From NCBI GenBank assembly GCA_045631225.1, contig JAZQUG010000010.1, positions 1 to 64,000 of the forward strand: DNA of 64,000 bases, in the 5' to 3' direction. The notes below the pieces were generated by a model. That model searched no databases, had not been told where the DNA came from, and saw only the letters and a list, made by a program, of their open reading frames with translations. Source of the DNA: Fimenecus sp045631225. GTDB lineage: Bacteria; Bacillota; Clostridia; Oscillospirales; Acutalibacteraceae. The translations under genes were made by a program, and so were the position numbers. The number at the start of each line of letters is the position of its first letter. Positions within the stretch are counted from its first letter, which is position 1. Of the stretch, positions 19,328-28,162 are shown piece by piece.

Positions 19328-20413
19328 ATGAGAGAAAGAAATATTGCATATCTTATCCTTGAAGATGGGACGGTGTTTGAAGGTTTCGCTATGGGCAAAA
19401 TCGGCACAACTGTTGGTGAAGTTGTTTTTAACACTTGTACTTCTGCATATACCGATATTCTTTCAGACCCAACATATTACGGTCAGATAGTTGCCCAGAC
19501 ATATCCTCTTGCAGCAAACCGTGGTGTTATACCTGAAAATGACGGAAGCAAGATTATGTCAAACGGATATATTGTCCGTGAATGGTGCGATGTATATTCT
19601 GATGGCAACGAAATGAATCTTGATGATTATCTCAAGAGCATTGACATTGTTGGTATCTGTGGTATTGACACTCGTCGTCTTACAAGATATTTAAGAGATA
19701 AAGGATATGTTAACGGTGCAATTACCGACTCTCTTGAAGATAAAGAAGGCTTACTTGAAAAGATAAAGAGCTATACAATTTCAGGTGCTGTTCGTGAGAT
19801 TTCAATAAAAGAGCCTATAGAAATGAAAGGCATTGATGCAAAATATAATGTTGTTGCCATTGACTACGGTTCACCTCGTAAACAGCTTAATGCATTTTTA
19901 CTTAACGGTTGTAATGTGACTTTTGTACCTGCATTTACAACTCCTGAAGAAATTATGAAATATTCTCCTGATGGTGTTGTTCTTTGTGATGGTCCGGCTG
20001 ACCCTGATGATGAACTGATTCTTATTGAGAACATAAAAAAGCTCACTGAACTTAATGTTCCGATTTTTGCTATTGGTTTAGGACATCAGATGTTAGCTCT
20101 TGCATTAGGATTTAAGATTGTAAAAATGGCAAAAGGACACAGAGGTTCAAATCAGCCTGTTATTATTACAAATACTAAAAAGATTATGATTACAGACCAG
20201 AATCACGGATATTCAGTTGATGCTGATTCAGTTGATTCATCAGTGGCAGATGTTATTATGACTAACATAAATGACGGAACTGTTGAGGGTCTTAAGTATA
20301 ATAAATTTACAGGACTTTCAGTTCAGTTTACACCTAAAGGTGATGAAGACAGTAGTACCGGATTTATTATCCGCGATTTCTTTAAAATGATGGATGGTGA
20401 AAACAATGAGTAA
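19328..20413 (+). CDS. CarA-like protein lacking the glutaminase catalytic triad
   Basis: Homologous over its full 361 aa to the carbamoyl-phosphate synthase small subunit: an N-terminal CPSase_sm domain (FNTCTSAYTDILSDPTYYGQ, GICGIDTRRLTRYLRD) and a class I glutamine amidotransferase-like domain from about residue 173. The nucleophile elbow, normally GICLGHQ, reads AIGLGHQ: the Cys codon position is GGT (20075-20077). The catalytic His-Glu block HPE reads TPK (20330-20338), and the SNGPGDP motif reads CDGPADP. It therefore cannot hydrolyse glutamine by the known mechanism. The ATG at 19328 sits 6 nt after AAGGGTG. It overlaps the carB-like gene by 8 bp. The frame is fully open. Confidence 0.9.
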   Translation: MRERNIAYLILEDGTVFEGFAMGKIGTTVGEVVFNTCTSAYTDILSDPTYYGQIVAQTYPLAANRGVIPENDGSKIMSNGYIVREWCDVYSDGNEMNLDDYLKSIDIVGICGIDTRRLTRYLRDKGYVNGAITDSLEDKEGLLEKIKSYTISGAVREISIKEPIEMKGIDAKYNVVAIDYGSPRKQLNAFLLNGCNVTFVPAFTTPEEIMKYSPDGVVLCDGPADPDDELILIENIKKLTELNVPIFAIGLGHQMLALALGFKIVKMAKGHRGSNQPVIITNTKKIMITDQNHGYSVDADSVDSSVADVIMTNINDGTVEGLKYNKFTGLSVQFTPKGDEDSSTGFIIRDFFKMMDGENNE

Positions 20414-23363
20414 ATATAATAAAATTCTCGTTCTTGGTGCAGGACCTATAAAAATCGGTCAGTCACTTGAATTTGATTATTCTGCATTACAGGTTTGCCG
20501 TGCTTTAAAAGAAGAGGGCATTACTGTAATTTTTGCAAACTCAACACCATCTGCTTTGGCTACTGATAAAGTCTTTGCTGACAGAGTGTATATCGAACCA
20601 CTTAATATTGAGAGTGTTAAGAGAATTCTTGAAAAGGAAAAGCCTGATGCACTTCTCTCAACTGCAGGTGGTGATGAAAGTCTTGAGTTAAGTCTTGAGC
20701 TTGCTCAAAACGGATACCTTGACGAAACAAACACTGTTCTTATAGGCATTAATCAAGAGGTTATAAGAAGTGTAAAAAACAGACATTCATTTACTGAAGT
20801 TCTTGGTGAAATGGAAGAACCTACAGTTCCTGCACTTGTTGTAAATGGTGTGGATGAAGCTTGTGACTTTGCTGATAAAGTAGGTTATCCTGTTATTGTT
20901 CGTCCTGCATACACTCCTGACCGTGAAAGTGCTGAATATTGTTATGACCGTGAAAGTCTTGCGATTAAAGCGGAAAAAAGTCTTGAAACATCAATCGTAA
21001 GCCAGGTGCTTATTGAAAAGAGTATTGCCGGTTGGAAAGAAATTGAGTTTGAAGTTATCCGTGACAAGGAAAATAACTGTATAAGTGTTTCAAGCGTAGA
21101 AAGCATTGACCCTGTAGGTATTCATACAGGTGACAGTATTGTTGTTATCCCTGCACAGACTTTAACAGACCCTGAATTCACTAAGCTTCGTCGTGCTGCA
21201 AGAAAGATTGTTTCCAAATTAGGCGTTGAAGGTAGCTGTAATGTTCAGTTTGCGTTAAGTGCTGACGGAAATGAATACTTCATAACAGGTATTGACCCTC
21301 GTGTCAGTCGTACATCAGCTCTTGTTTCAAAAGCAACAGGTTATAGAATTGCTTATGTTTCAGCAAAGATTGCACTGGGAAAGACTCTTTTTGAAATAGA
21401 AAATGATGTTACAGGTTGTACAACTGCTTGTAATGAACCTGCTATGGACTATTGTGCAGTTAAGTTTCCTAAATGGTCATTTGACAGCTTCCGTAAGGCA
21501 AATCGAACACTCGGTACAATGATGAAAGCAACAGGTGAGAGCCTTACAATCGGTACAGGCTTTGAACTTGCATTTATGAAGGGTGTCCGTAGCGTAAATA
21601 AGAATCATCTTCCAAGACTTGAGAATTTTTCAGAAATTTCTGATGATGAACTTAAAGATATAATTAAGAAGTCAGACGATAATCGTATTTTTGCAATATA
21701 TGAAGCACTTTTAAGAGATGTTTCTATTGATGAGTTGTACTCTTTGACAAAAATTGATAAATGGTTCCTTAATAAGTTTAAGAATATTACGGAAACAGAA
21801 AAATTACTTAAAAATAATTTCAGTAAGGAAACTTATGTATCAGCAAAAAATATGGGCTTTACAGATAAAGCTGTTGAGGAAATAACAGGTGTTGAAATTA
21901 CTGAAAGCTTATCAGCTGTTTTCAATAGTGTTGATACTTGTTCAGCAGAATTTGATACCAAAAAGCCATATTTCTATTCAGTTTATGGAGCAGATAATGA
22001 AGCTGAAATCTTTGTAAATGCAAATAAAACTGACAAGAAGAAAGTTCTTGTTGTTGGTAGTGGTCCATCTGTTACAGGCAGAAGTGGTGATAATGATTAC
22101 TGTATGGTTCATTGTATCAATTCACTTAAGGCACAGGGCTTTGAGGTTATCGTAATAAATAATAACCCTGCATCTGTAACAACTGATTACAACGTTGCTG
22201 ACAGAGTATATATCGACCCATTAAGCTGTGAAGATGTTCTCAATGTTGTTAAAACAGAGAAGCCTCAGTATGCTGTTGTTCTTTTTGGTGGAGAGGATGC
22301 AATCAAAACTTCACAGGTGCTCAAAGAATACGGCGTTGAGATTTTAGGTCCTGATTATGATTTCTATCGTAAAATAACAAATAAGATAGAATTTTTCGAT
22401 ATTCTCGACTATGCTAATGTTAAACATACAAGCAGTAAGAAGCTTTATGTCGGTACATGTATCGAAGCACACATCATTTCCGATGGTGAGAACTATTTTG
22501 TACCTGCACTTTGCGAGCATATTGAAAAAGCACATATTAATTCAGGTGACTCAATTTCTGTTGCTCCAATAGTAAGTGTTAATGAAGCAATGCTCCTTAC
22601 AGTAGAGGAATATATTAAGAATATTATTTCTGAATTGTCATATAAGGGTGCTCTTGATATGCAATTTGTTGTATTTGATAATGACCTTTATGTAACAAAA
22701 GCATCTGTAACAAATACAACTTTAGTTCCTTTTGTTTCAAAGGCTTCAGGATATGATGCAGTTGATATGGCTGTCCGTTGTATGGCCGGTGAAAAGCTTC
22801 CGGTTACAGGTATAAACAAAATTGACAAGAATTATTATGTAAGAGTTCCTGTATTCAGCTTTGAAAAGCTCAAGGGTGATGATATGCTCCTTGGTGAAAA
22901 GACAAAGTCAACAGGTGATGTTCTCGGAATTGGTGATACATTTGACAATGCTCTTTTAAAGGGTATGCTGGCATCCGGTATGAGAATCAAGAGAACAGGT
23001 TCAATACTTGTGTCTGTCAGTGAAAGTGATAAGGCTGATACAGCTAAGATGGCAGAAGAATTTTTAGCACAAGGCTTTAAGATTTATGCTACAAGTGATA
23101 CTGCAAAAATTCTTAACTCAAATCATATCGCAACAAATACAGCAAGCTGTGAACAGGCAGTAGAAATGATTAATTCAAATAAGTTTTCTTATGTTATTTC
23201 AACACTTGGTTTTAACAGAAATGAGAATGAAGACGAAATAATCCGTCGTGCTGCTCTTATGAAAAAAGTACCTGTATTTACTTCAGTTCAGAGTGCATAT
23301 ACATTCTCAAAATCTCTTGCTAATAACAATGTTATGGAAGAGTTGGAGGTTACAGATATATGA
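20406..23363 (+). CDS. CarB-like protein with degenerate ATP-grasp sites
   Basis: About 985 aa, against roughly 1060-1075 for the carbamoyl-phosphate synthase large subunit; the domain order is recognisable throughout, ending in an MGS-like allosteric domain. In the first half GAGPIKIGQSLEFDYS, GIHTGDSI and PRVSRTSAL survive, but the GGSGGG loop reads TPDRESAEY and the metal-binding E-x-N reads G-I-D (21288-21296). In the second half IEVNPRAAR reads TKASVTNTT (from 22695), GIEFDY reads GDNDY, and about 70 residues of the ATP-grasp small lobe are missing near 22401-22464. Carbamoyl-phosphate synthesis is very unlikely. The frame is intact, and its stop overlaps the ruvX ATG. Confidence 0.9.
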   Translation: MSKYNKILVLGAGPIKIGQSLEFDYSALQVCRALKEEGITVIFANSTPSALATDKVFADRVYIEPLNIESVKRILEKEKPDALLSTAGGDESLELSLELAQNGYLDETNTVLIGINQEVIRSVKNRHSFTEVLGEMEEPTVPALVVNGVDEACDFADKVGYPVIVRPAYTPDRESAEYCYDRESLAIKAEKSLETSIVSQVLIEKSIAGWKEIEFEVIRDKENNCISVSSVESIDPVGIHTGDSIVVIPAQTLTDPEFTKLRRAARKIVSKLGVEGSCNVQFALSADGNEYFITGIDPRVSRTSALVSKATGYRIAYVSAKIALGKTLFEIENDVTGCTTACNEPAMDYCAVKFPKWSFDSFRKANRTLGTMMKATGESLTIGTGFELAFMKGVRSVNKNHLPRLENFSEISDDELKDIIKKSDDNRIFAIYEALLRDVSIDELYSLTKIDKWFLNKFKNITETEKLLKNNFSKETYVSAKNMGFTDKAVEEITGVEITESLSAVFNSVDTCSAEFDTKKPYFYSVYGADNEAEIFVNANKTDKKKVLVVGSGPSVTGRSGDNDYCMVHCINSLKAQGFEVIVINNNPASVTTDYNVADRVYIDPLSCEDVLNVVKTEKPQYAVVLFGGEDAIKTSQVLKEYGVEILGPDYDFYRKITNKIEFFDILDYANVKHTSSKKLYVGTCIEAHIISDGENYFVPALCEHIEKAHINSGDSISVAPIVSVNEAMLLTVEEYIKNIISELSYKGALDMQFVVFDNDLYVTKASVTNTTLVPFVSKASGYDAVDMAVRCMAGEKLPVTGINKIDKNYYVRVPVFSFEKLKGDDMLLGEKTKSTGDVLGIGDTFDNALLKGMLASGMRIKRTGSILVSVSESDKADTAKMAEEFLAQGFKIYATSDTAKILNSNHIATNTASCEQAVEMINSNKFSYVISTLGFNRNENEDEIIRRAALMKKVPVFTSVQSAYTFSKSLANNNVMEELEVTDI

Positions 23364-23773
23364 TTATTATGTCTGTAGATTATGGTGATGTAAGAACAGG
23401 AATTGCAGTCTGTGATAAAATGCAGATTCTTGCTTCTCCTGTGTGTGTTATTACTGAAAAAGACAGAGAGAAATTAGCAGAAAAAATTAAAGAAATTGCT
23501 GTTGAGAGAAAAGTAGAACGAATTTGTGTCGGCGTTCCGCAGAACATGGACGGAAGCTATGGCTTCAGAAGTGAAGCGTGTAAAGAATTTGGTGAGCTTT
23601 TGAAAGAAGTAACGGGAATTGATGTGGATTTTCAGAATGAAAGACTCACAACGGTTTCAGCTCATAATATCCTTAACACAGTGGACGTTCGTGGCAAAAA
23701 GAGAAAAGCAGTTGTTGATGCTGTTTCTGCTGTACTTATTCTTGAAGATTATATGAATTCTATTAAAATATAG
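23360..23773 (+). CDS. ruvX: Holliday junction resolvase-like RuvX (YqgF)
   Basis: A 137-aa RNase H-fold nuclease implicated in pre-16S rRNA 5'-end maturation. It has the N-terminal catalytic Asp in SVDYGDVRTGIAV, the central Glu in FQNERLTT, and the C-terminal Asp in KAVVDAVSAVLIL. It starts at ATG 23360, overlapping the carB-like stop (ATGA) with GGAGG 10 nt upstream; a second ATG at 23369 is possible. It is the last gene before the terminator at 23793. Confidence 0.93.
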   Translation: MIIMSVDYGDVRTGIAVCDKMQILASPVCVITEKDREKLAEKIKEIAVERKVERICVGVPQNMDGSYGFRSEACKEFGELLKEVTGIDVDFQNERLTTVSAHNILNTVDVRGKKRKAVVDAVSAVLILEDYMNSIKI

Positions 23774-23792
23774 ACACAAAATAACAAATTTT

Positions 23793-23829
23793 AAGCTTGG
23801 TACCGTGTACAATGGTATCAAGCTTTTTT
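23793..23829 (+). terminator. Strong intrinsic terminator between ruvX and spoIIGA
   Basis: A 12-bp stem (AAGCTTGGTACC at 23793-23804 with GGTATCAAGCTT at 23814-23825, one G-U pair) is followed by TTTT. It ends only 14 bp before the chosen spoIIGA start. Confidence 0.85.
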
Positions 23830-23843
23830 GTGTGGTGATTCTC

Positions 23844-24641
23844 TTGATTGTGTATGTTGATGTTCTGATTGTGCTAAATACTCTGGTGAACTATTTTATA
23901 CTTTTAGGAGTTCGGAAAATCACAAGAGCATATACAGTTCATTGGAGAATTGCTTTAGGAGCATTGATAGCTGGCTTTTCGTCTTTGTTAATCTTTATTG
24001 AGAATTTGGGCATTTTAATGACGATGCTTAAAATCCTGACTGCAGTTATAACGGTAGCAATAACCTTTGGAATCAAGCCATATAAACAATTTTTTAAAAG
24101 ATTGTTTTTGCTATTTGCAATAACACTTATATTCGGTGGTTTTGTTCTTGCAGTTTACATGTTTTTTGATAAAGATATAATGATTTACTCCAACGGAATT
24201 GTATATTTCGATGTTAGTATGACATTTCTGATTATATGTGCAGTGATTTCATATTTGATTATAATGGTTATTTCTAAAATATTAGATAAAAAAGCACCGT
24301 CAAACAAAGAATATATAATTAATATTCAGAATGATGGTCGTAATGTGACTTGTACAGCCTTAATGGATACAGGTAACAATCTTTGCGACCCTTTTTCAGG
24401 TTATCCTGTAATAATGGTTGATAAAAGTATATTCACTCAACTTTTTAATGAAGAAAAAATACGACTAATTCCCGTTTCTACTGTAAATGGTGATTCTTTA
24501 ATACGTGCATTTAAACCTGAATATATCTTTATAAATAAATTTACAACGAATAAGGTTTATATAGGTGAAAGCAATACAAGTCTTGACGAATATAAAGCAA
24601 TTTTAAATATAAATCTTGAAGGAGAAATACATAATGAATAA
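23844..24641 (+). CDS. spoIIGA: Sigma-E processing peptidase SpoIIGA
   Basis: Membrane aspartic protease that removes the pro-sequence of sigma-E in the mother cell. The N-terminal half has about five membrane segments beginning VYVDVLIVLNTLVNYFIL; the C-terminal half carries the aspartic protease signature ALMDTGNNLCDPFSG, with the catalytic Asp near residue 175. It is about 265 aa with the TTG start at 23844, which follows GGTGA by 5-6 nt; longer readings start inside the terminator stem and are rejected. It overlaps its substrate gene sigE by 8 bp. Confidence 0.92.
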   Translation: MIVYVDVLIVLNTLVNYFILLGVRKITRAYTVHWRIALGALIAGFSSLLIFIENLGILMTMLKILTAVITVAITFGIKPYKQFFKRLFLLFAITLIFGGFVLAVYMFFDKDIMIYSNGIVYFDVSMTFLIICAVISYLIIMVISKILDKKAPSNKEYIINIQNDGRNVTCTALMDTGNNLCDPFSGYPVIMVDKSIFTQLFNEEKIRLIPVSTVNGDSLIRAFKPEYIFINKFTTNKVYIGESNTSLDEYKAILNINLEGEIHNE

Positions 24642-25338
24642 ACTCTTAATGCAATTAAAAACATTGTTCTTAAAATTTTTCAAAGGTGGAATTTACTATA
24701 TAAACGGTACAATAAATCTGCCGGAACCCTTGTCAATTGAAGAAGAACAATCCTTAAGTGAAAAATTAGAAGAAGGCGATAGTGGGGCAAGAGAAAAACT
24801 GATTGTACATAATCTTCGACTTGTAGTCTATATTGCGAAAAAATTTGAAAATTCAGGCGTTAATCTTGACGACCTGATTTCTATAGGAACAATAGGTCTT
24901 ATTAAGGCAGTTAATACTTTTTCACCTGAAAAGAATATTAAGTTAGCAACTTATGCATCCCGTTGTATAGAAAATGAAATATTGATGTATTTAAGAAAAA
25001 TTGCATCACAAAAAATGGTTGTGTCCCTTGATGAACCACTTAATGTTGATTGGGATGGAAATGAGCTTATGCTTGCTGATGTTCTCGGTAGTGAGGGCGA
25101 TGAAATCAGCCGAGAAATTGAAGAGGACGACGAAAAAAGAATACTTCTTAAGATAATAGATGATTTACCGAAAAGAGAGAAAACGATTATTGAAATGCGA
25201 TTTGGTTTAGGAGAAAAAGAAGAGCTTACTCAGAAGGAAGTAGCTGATATAATGGGAATATCACAAAGCTATATTTCAAGACTTGAAAAAAGAATAATAA
25301 AAAAACTTGGTAGTAAAATGAAAGCACAGATAAAATAA
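24634..25338 (+). CDS. sigE: Sporulation RNA polymerase sigma factor, sigma-E type
   Basis: Early mother-cell sigma factor, 234 aa. The N-terminal pro-sequence is hydrophobic and basic (MNKLLMQLKTLFLKFFKGG), followed by YYINGTINLPEPLS, the region cleaved by SpoIIGA. Region 2 contains LRLVVYIAKKF and DLISIGTIGLIKAV; region 4 ends with a helix-turn-helix (LTQKEVADIMGISQSYISRLEKR). ATG 24634 follows GGAG and overlaps spoIIGA. The common third gene sigG is absent downstream. No hairpin terminator was seen in the AT-rich 120 bp that follow. Confidence 0.95.
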   Translation: MNKLLMQLKTLFLKFFKGGIYYINGTINLPEPLSIEEEQSLSEKLEEGDSGAREKLIVHNLRLVVYIAKKFENSGVNLDDLISIGTIGLIKAVNTFSPEKNIKLATYASRCIENEILMYLRKIASQKMVVSLDEPLNVDWDGNELMLADVLGSEGDEISREIEEDDEKRILLKIIDDLPKREKTIIEMRFGLGEKEELTQKEVADIMGISQSYISRLEKRIIKKLGSKMKAQIK

Positions 25339-25394
25339 CAAAATTTATACAAAATTTTTTTTAAAAAAGTATGTAAAAAAGTATTTACTTGTGT

Positions 25395-25436
25395 TATAAT
25401 GAACAGGATGATGAAAAGGTGCGTGCTTTTGCACCT
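25395..25436 (+). promoter_or_regulatory. Promoter -10 and leader hairpin of the redox trio
   Basis: TATAAT at 25395-25400 (the -35 is poor), then a 6-bp hairpin AGGTGC/GCACCT (25417-25422 with 25431-25436) in the presumed 5' leader, and AAGGGTG before the start codon. Confidence 0.45.
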
Positions 25437-25462
25437 AAAACAAGAAAAAGAAGGGTGTAATT

Positions 25463-26893
25463 ATGACTTACGATGTAGCAATTGTGGGTGCCGGTGTAGT
25501 AGGCGGTCTTATTGCACGAGAGCTCAGCCGATTCCAGATTAAAGTGGCTTTGCTCGAAAAATGCAATGATGTTGCTATGGGTACTACAAAAGCAAACAGT
25601 GCTATTGTGCATGGCGGTTTTGATGCACAGAATGGTACATTTAAGGCTAAGCTTAATGTTCAGGGAACATTGATGATGCCGGATGTGTGTGAAAAGCTTT
25701 CAGTTCCGTTCAAAAAGAACGGTTCAGTTGTTGTTGCATTTTCAGATAAGGAAATGGAACATGTAAAAGAACTTTATGAACGTGGAATTAAAAACGGTGT
25801 TCCTGAACTTTCAGTAATTGACCGTGATGAACTTCGTAGAATTGAACCAAATATCAGCGATGAAGCAGTTGGTGCATTACTTTCTGAAAGTGCAGGTATT
25901 GTCTGTCCTTATGAGCTTACAATTGCAGCTGTTGAAAACGCTGTTACAAACGGTGTTGAATTTATAAGAAACTGTGAAGTAAAAGCAATTAATGAAAACG
26001 CTGACGGTTATGTTCTTAACACAACTGCAGGAGAGATAAATGCAAAGTTTATCATCAATGCAGCCGGTAACTTCTCTGATGAATTGGCAAAAATGGTTGG
26101 TGATGACTCAATTGACCTTGTACCACGTAAGGGTGAGTACTATGTTCTTGATAAGTCAGTCGGCAATCTTGCAGTTCATACAATCTTCCAGTGTCCTAAC
26201 GAAATGGGTAAAGGTATTCTCGTAACACCTACTGTTGACGGAAACCTTCTTATCGGACCAACAGCTCTTAATATTGAGGATAAGGAAGATATTACAACAA
26301 CTCCTGAAGGACTTAAGGAAATTGTTGAAAAGGCACTGAAATCTGTTCCTGTAGTTTCAACAAGAAATGCAATCACATCTTTTGCGGGTGTTCGTGCTCA
26401 TCCTGTTAATGATGATTTCATTATTGGTTGGTGTGATAAGAGCGAAAACTTCCTTAATGTTGCCGGTGTTGAGTCTCCCGGACTTTCATCAGCTCCTGCT
26501 ATTGCACTTTATGTTCGTGAAATTCTTAATGAAAAGCTTGAGCTTAATGAAAAGGCTGAATATACAGATACAAGAGAAGAACCTGTTCGTTTCCGTCATA
26601 TGAATGACGCAGAAAGAGCAGAACTTATTAAGAAGAATCCTGCTTACGGCAGAATCGTATGCCGTTGTGAAACAATCACAGAGGGCGAAATTATTGACGC
26701 AATCAAAGCTCCGGCTGGTGCTCGTGATGTTGATGGTGTTAAGCGTAGAACTCGTGCAGGTATGGGTCGTTGTCAGGGCGGATTCTGCGGAAGTAAGGTT
26801 GTTGAAATCCTTGCTCGTGAATTAGGCGTTCCGATGAGTGATATCACAAAATTCGGTGGCGACTCAAAGATTATTTATGAAAGAACAAAGTGA
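25463..26893 (+). CDS. FAD-dependent oxidoreductase, GlpA-like, with BFD-type [2Fe-2S] domain
   Basis: A 476-aa DAO-family flavoprotein. The N-terminal dinucleotide fold is AIVGAGVVGGLIARELS, the FAD/substrate region includes NSAIVHGGFD and AAGNFSDELA, and the C-terminal 90 residues form a BFD-like iron-sulfur domain with CRCETITEGE and GRCQGGFC. In firmicutes this type sits with a second flavoprotein and a DUF1667 protein, the same trio as here, and is usually annotated as anaerobic glycerol-3-phosphate dehydrogenase. Glycerol 3-phosphate as substrate is an inference; no glycerol kinase or facilitator is nearby. Confidence 0.85.
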   Translation: MTYDVAIVGAGVVGGLIARELSRFQIKVALLEKCNDVAMGTTKANSAIVHGGFDAQNGTFKAKLNVQGTLMMPDVCEKLSVPFKKNGSVVVAFSDKEMEHVKELYERGIKNGVPELSVIDRDELRRIEPNISDEAVGALLSESAGIVCPYELTIAAVENAVTNGVEFIRNCEVKAINENADGYVLNTTAGEINAKFIINAAGNFSDELAKMVGDDSIDLVPRKGEYYVLDKSVGNLAVHTIFQCPNEMGKGILVTPTVDGNLLIGPTALNIEDKEDITTTPEGLKEIVEKALKSVPVVSTRNAITSFAGVRAHPVNDDFIIGWCDKSENFLNVAGVESPGLSSAPAIALYVREILNEKLELNEKAEYTDTREEPVRFRHMNDAERAELIKKNPAYGRIVCRCETITEGEIIDAIKAPAGARDVDGVKRRTRAGMGRCQGGFCGSKVVEILARELGVPMSDITKFGGDSKIIYERTK

Positions 26894-26904
26894 GGTGAAT
26901 CGGT

Positions 26905-28158
26905 ATGTTAAATTATGACCTTGTTGTAGTTGGTGGCGGTCCTGCAGGTATGGCAGCTGCTCTTAAAGCAAAAGAAAACGGTATTGATAATATTATCGTT
27001 TTAGAGCGTGCAGAAACTCTCGGCGGTATTCTTGAACAGTGTATTCATACCGGTTTCGGGCTTCATTACTTTGGTGAAGAACTTTCAGGTCCTGAATATG
27101 CAGGAAGATTTATGAAAATGCTTGAAGGTACTGATATTGATGTTAAAGTTGATACAATGGTACTTGATATTGCTTCCGATAATGTCGTAACAGCAGTTAA
27201 TAAGAAGGACGGTCTTCTTAAAATTCAGGCAAAAGCTGTTGTTCTTGCTATGGGTTGTCGTGAAAGACCTCGTGGTGCATTAAGTATTGCAGGTAGCCGT
27301 TGTTCAGGTATTATGACTGCAGGTACTGCACAGAAATATGTTAACATTGACGGATATATGCCAGGTCACGAAGTTGTTATTCTTGGTTCAGGTGACATTG
27401 GTCTTATTATGGCTCGTCGTATGACTCTTGAAGGTGCAAAGGTTAAGATGGTTTGCGAACTTATGCCTTATTCAGGTGGTCTTACACGAAATATTGTTCA
27501 GTGTCTTGATGACTTTGGTATTCCTCTTAAACTCAGCTGTACAGTTGTTGCAACTCATGGTAAAGACAGACTTGAGGGCGTTACAATTGCAAAGGTTGAC
27601 GAAAGACTTCAGCCAATTCCGGGTACAGAAGAATATGTTTCTTGTGATACATTGATGCTTTCAGTCGGTCTTATTCCTGAAAATGAACTTTCAAAGAATT
27701 CAGGTCTTCAGCTTGATATGATTACAAGCGGACCAAAGGTTGACGAATATCGTGAAACAGAACACGCAGGTGTATTTGCTTGTGGTAACGTTCTTCAGGT
27801 TCATGACCTTGTTGACTATGTAACAGAAGAAAGTCAGATTGCAGGTCTGGGTGCTGCAAAGTATATCAAGGGTGAAAAGGTGACAGGCGACTGTGTTTAT
27901 ACTAAGGGTATCAATGGTGTCCGTTACATAGTTCCTCAGCGTATTAATCACGAAACTGATGCAGATGTTAAGCTTTACTTCCGTGTTGGTGCAGTGTTCA
28001 ACAATGCAAAGATTATCGTAGAATGTGACGGCAAAGAAATCCTTTCAAAGAAAAAGGTTAAGCTTTGTCCCGGTGAAATGGAATATGTTACTCTCAAACA
28101 GTCAGTTATCAGTGAACTTCCTGTTAATGCAGAGATTACAGTAAGAGTGGAGGCATAA
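26905..28158 (+). CDS. FAD/NAD(P)-dependent oxidoreductase, second subunit of the GlpA-like system
   Basis: A 417-aa pyridine-nucleotide-disulfide-type flavoprotein. The FAD-binding motif VVGGGPAGMAAALKA is at the N-terminus, the second (NAD) Rossmann motif VILGSGDIGLIMARRM is near residue 155, and GVFACGNVLQVHDLVD is the late FAD contact. It contains LEQCIHTGFGLHYF and MGCRERPRGA, seen in the NADH-linked partners of GlpA-like proteins. It lies 11 bp after the first subunit with GAGGTGA before the ATG, so the two probably form a complex that passes electrons from the substrate to NAD or another carrier. Confidence 0.84.
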   Translation: MLNYDLVVVGGGPAGMAAALKAKENGIDNIIVLERAETLGGILEQCIHTGFGLHYFGEELSGPEYAGRFMKMLEGTDIDVKVDTMVLDIASDNVVTAVNKKDGLLKIQAKAVVLAMGCRERPRGALSIAGSRCSGIMTAGTAQKYVNIDGYMPGHEVVILGSGDIGLIMARRMTLEGAKVKMVCELMPYSGGLTRNIVQCLDDFGIPLKLSCTVVATHGKDRLEGVTIAKVDERLQPIPGTEEYVSCDTLMLSVGLIPENELSKNSGLQLDMITSGPKVDEYRETEHAGVFACGNVLQVHDLVDYVTEESQIAGLGAAKYIKGEKVTGDCVYTKGINGVRYIVPQRINHETDADVKLYFRVGAVFNNAKIIVECDGKEILSKKKVKLCPGEMEYVTLKQSVISELPVNAEITVRVEA

Positions 28159-28162
28159 GAAA

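Noticed and set aside
19328..20413. CarA-like gene as a decayed pseudogene
   Set aside because: The frame is uninterrupted, has a good ribosome binding site and overlaps the next gene, which argues for continued expression.
20394..23363. Calling the carA-carB pair a normal arginine/pyrimidine carbamoyl-phosphate synthase
   Set aside because: Catalytic residues are missing in both subunits, although overall similarity would make automatic annotation use that name.
23805..23843. Upstream GTG start for spoIIGA
   Set aside because: It lies in the loop of a strong terminator and adds residues not seen in SpoIIGA; TTG 23844 has a ribosome binding site.
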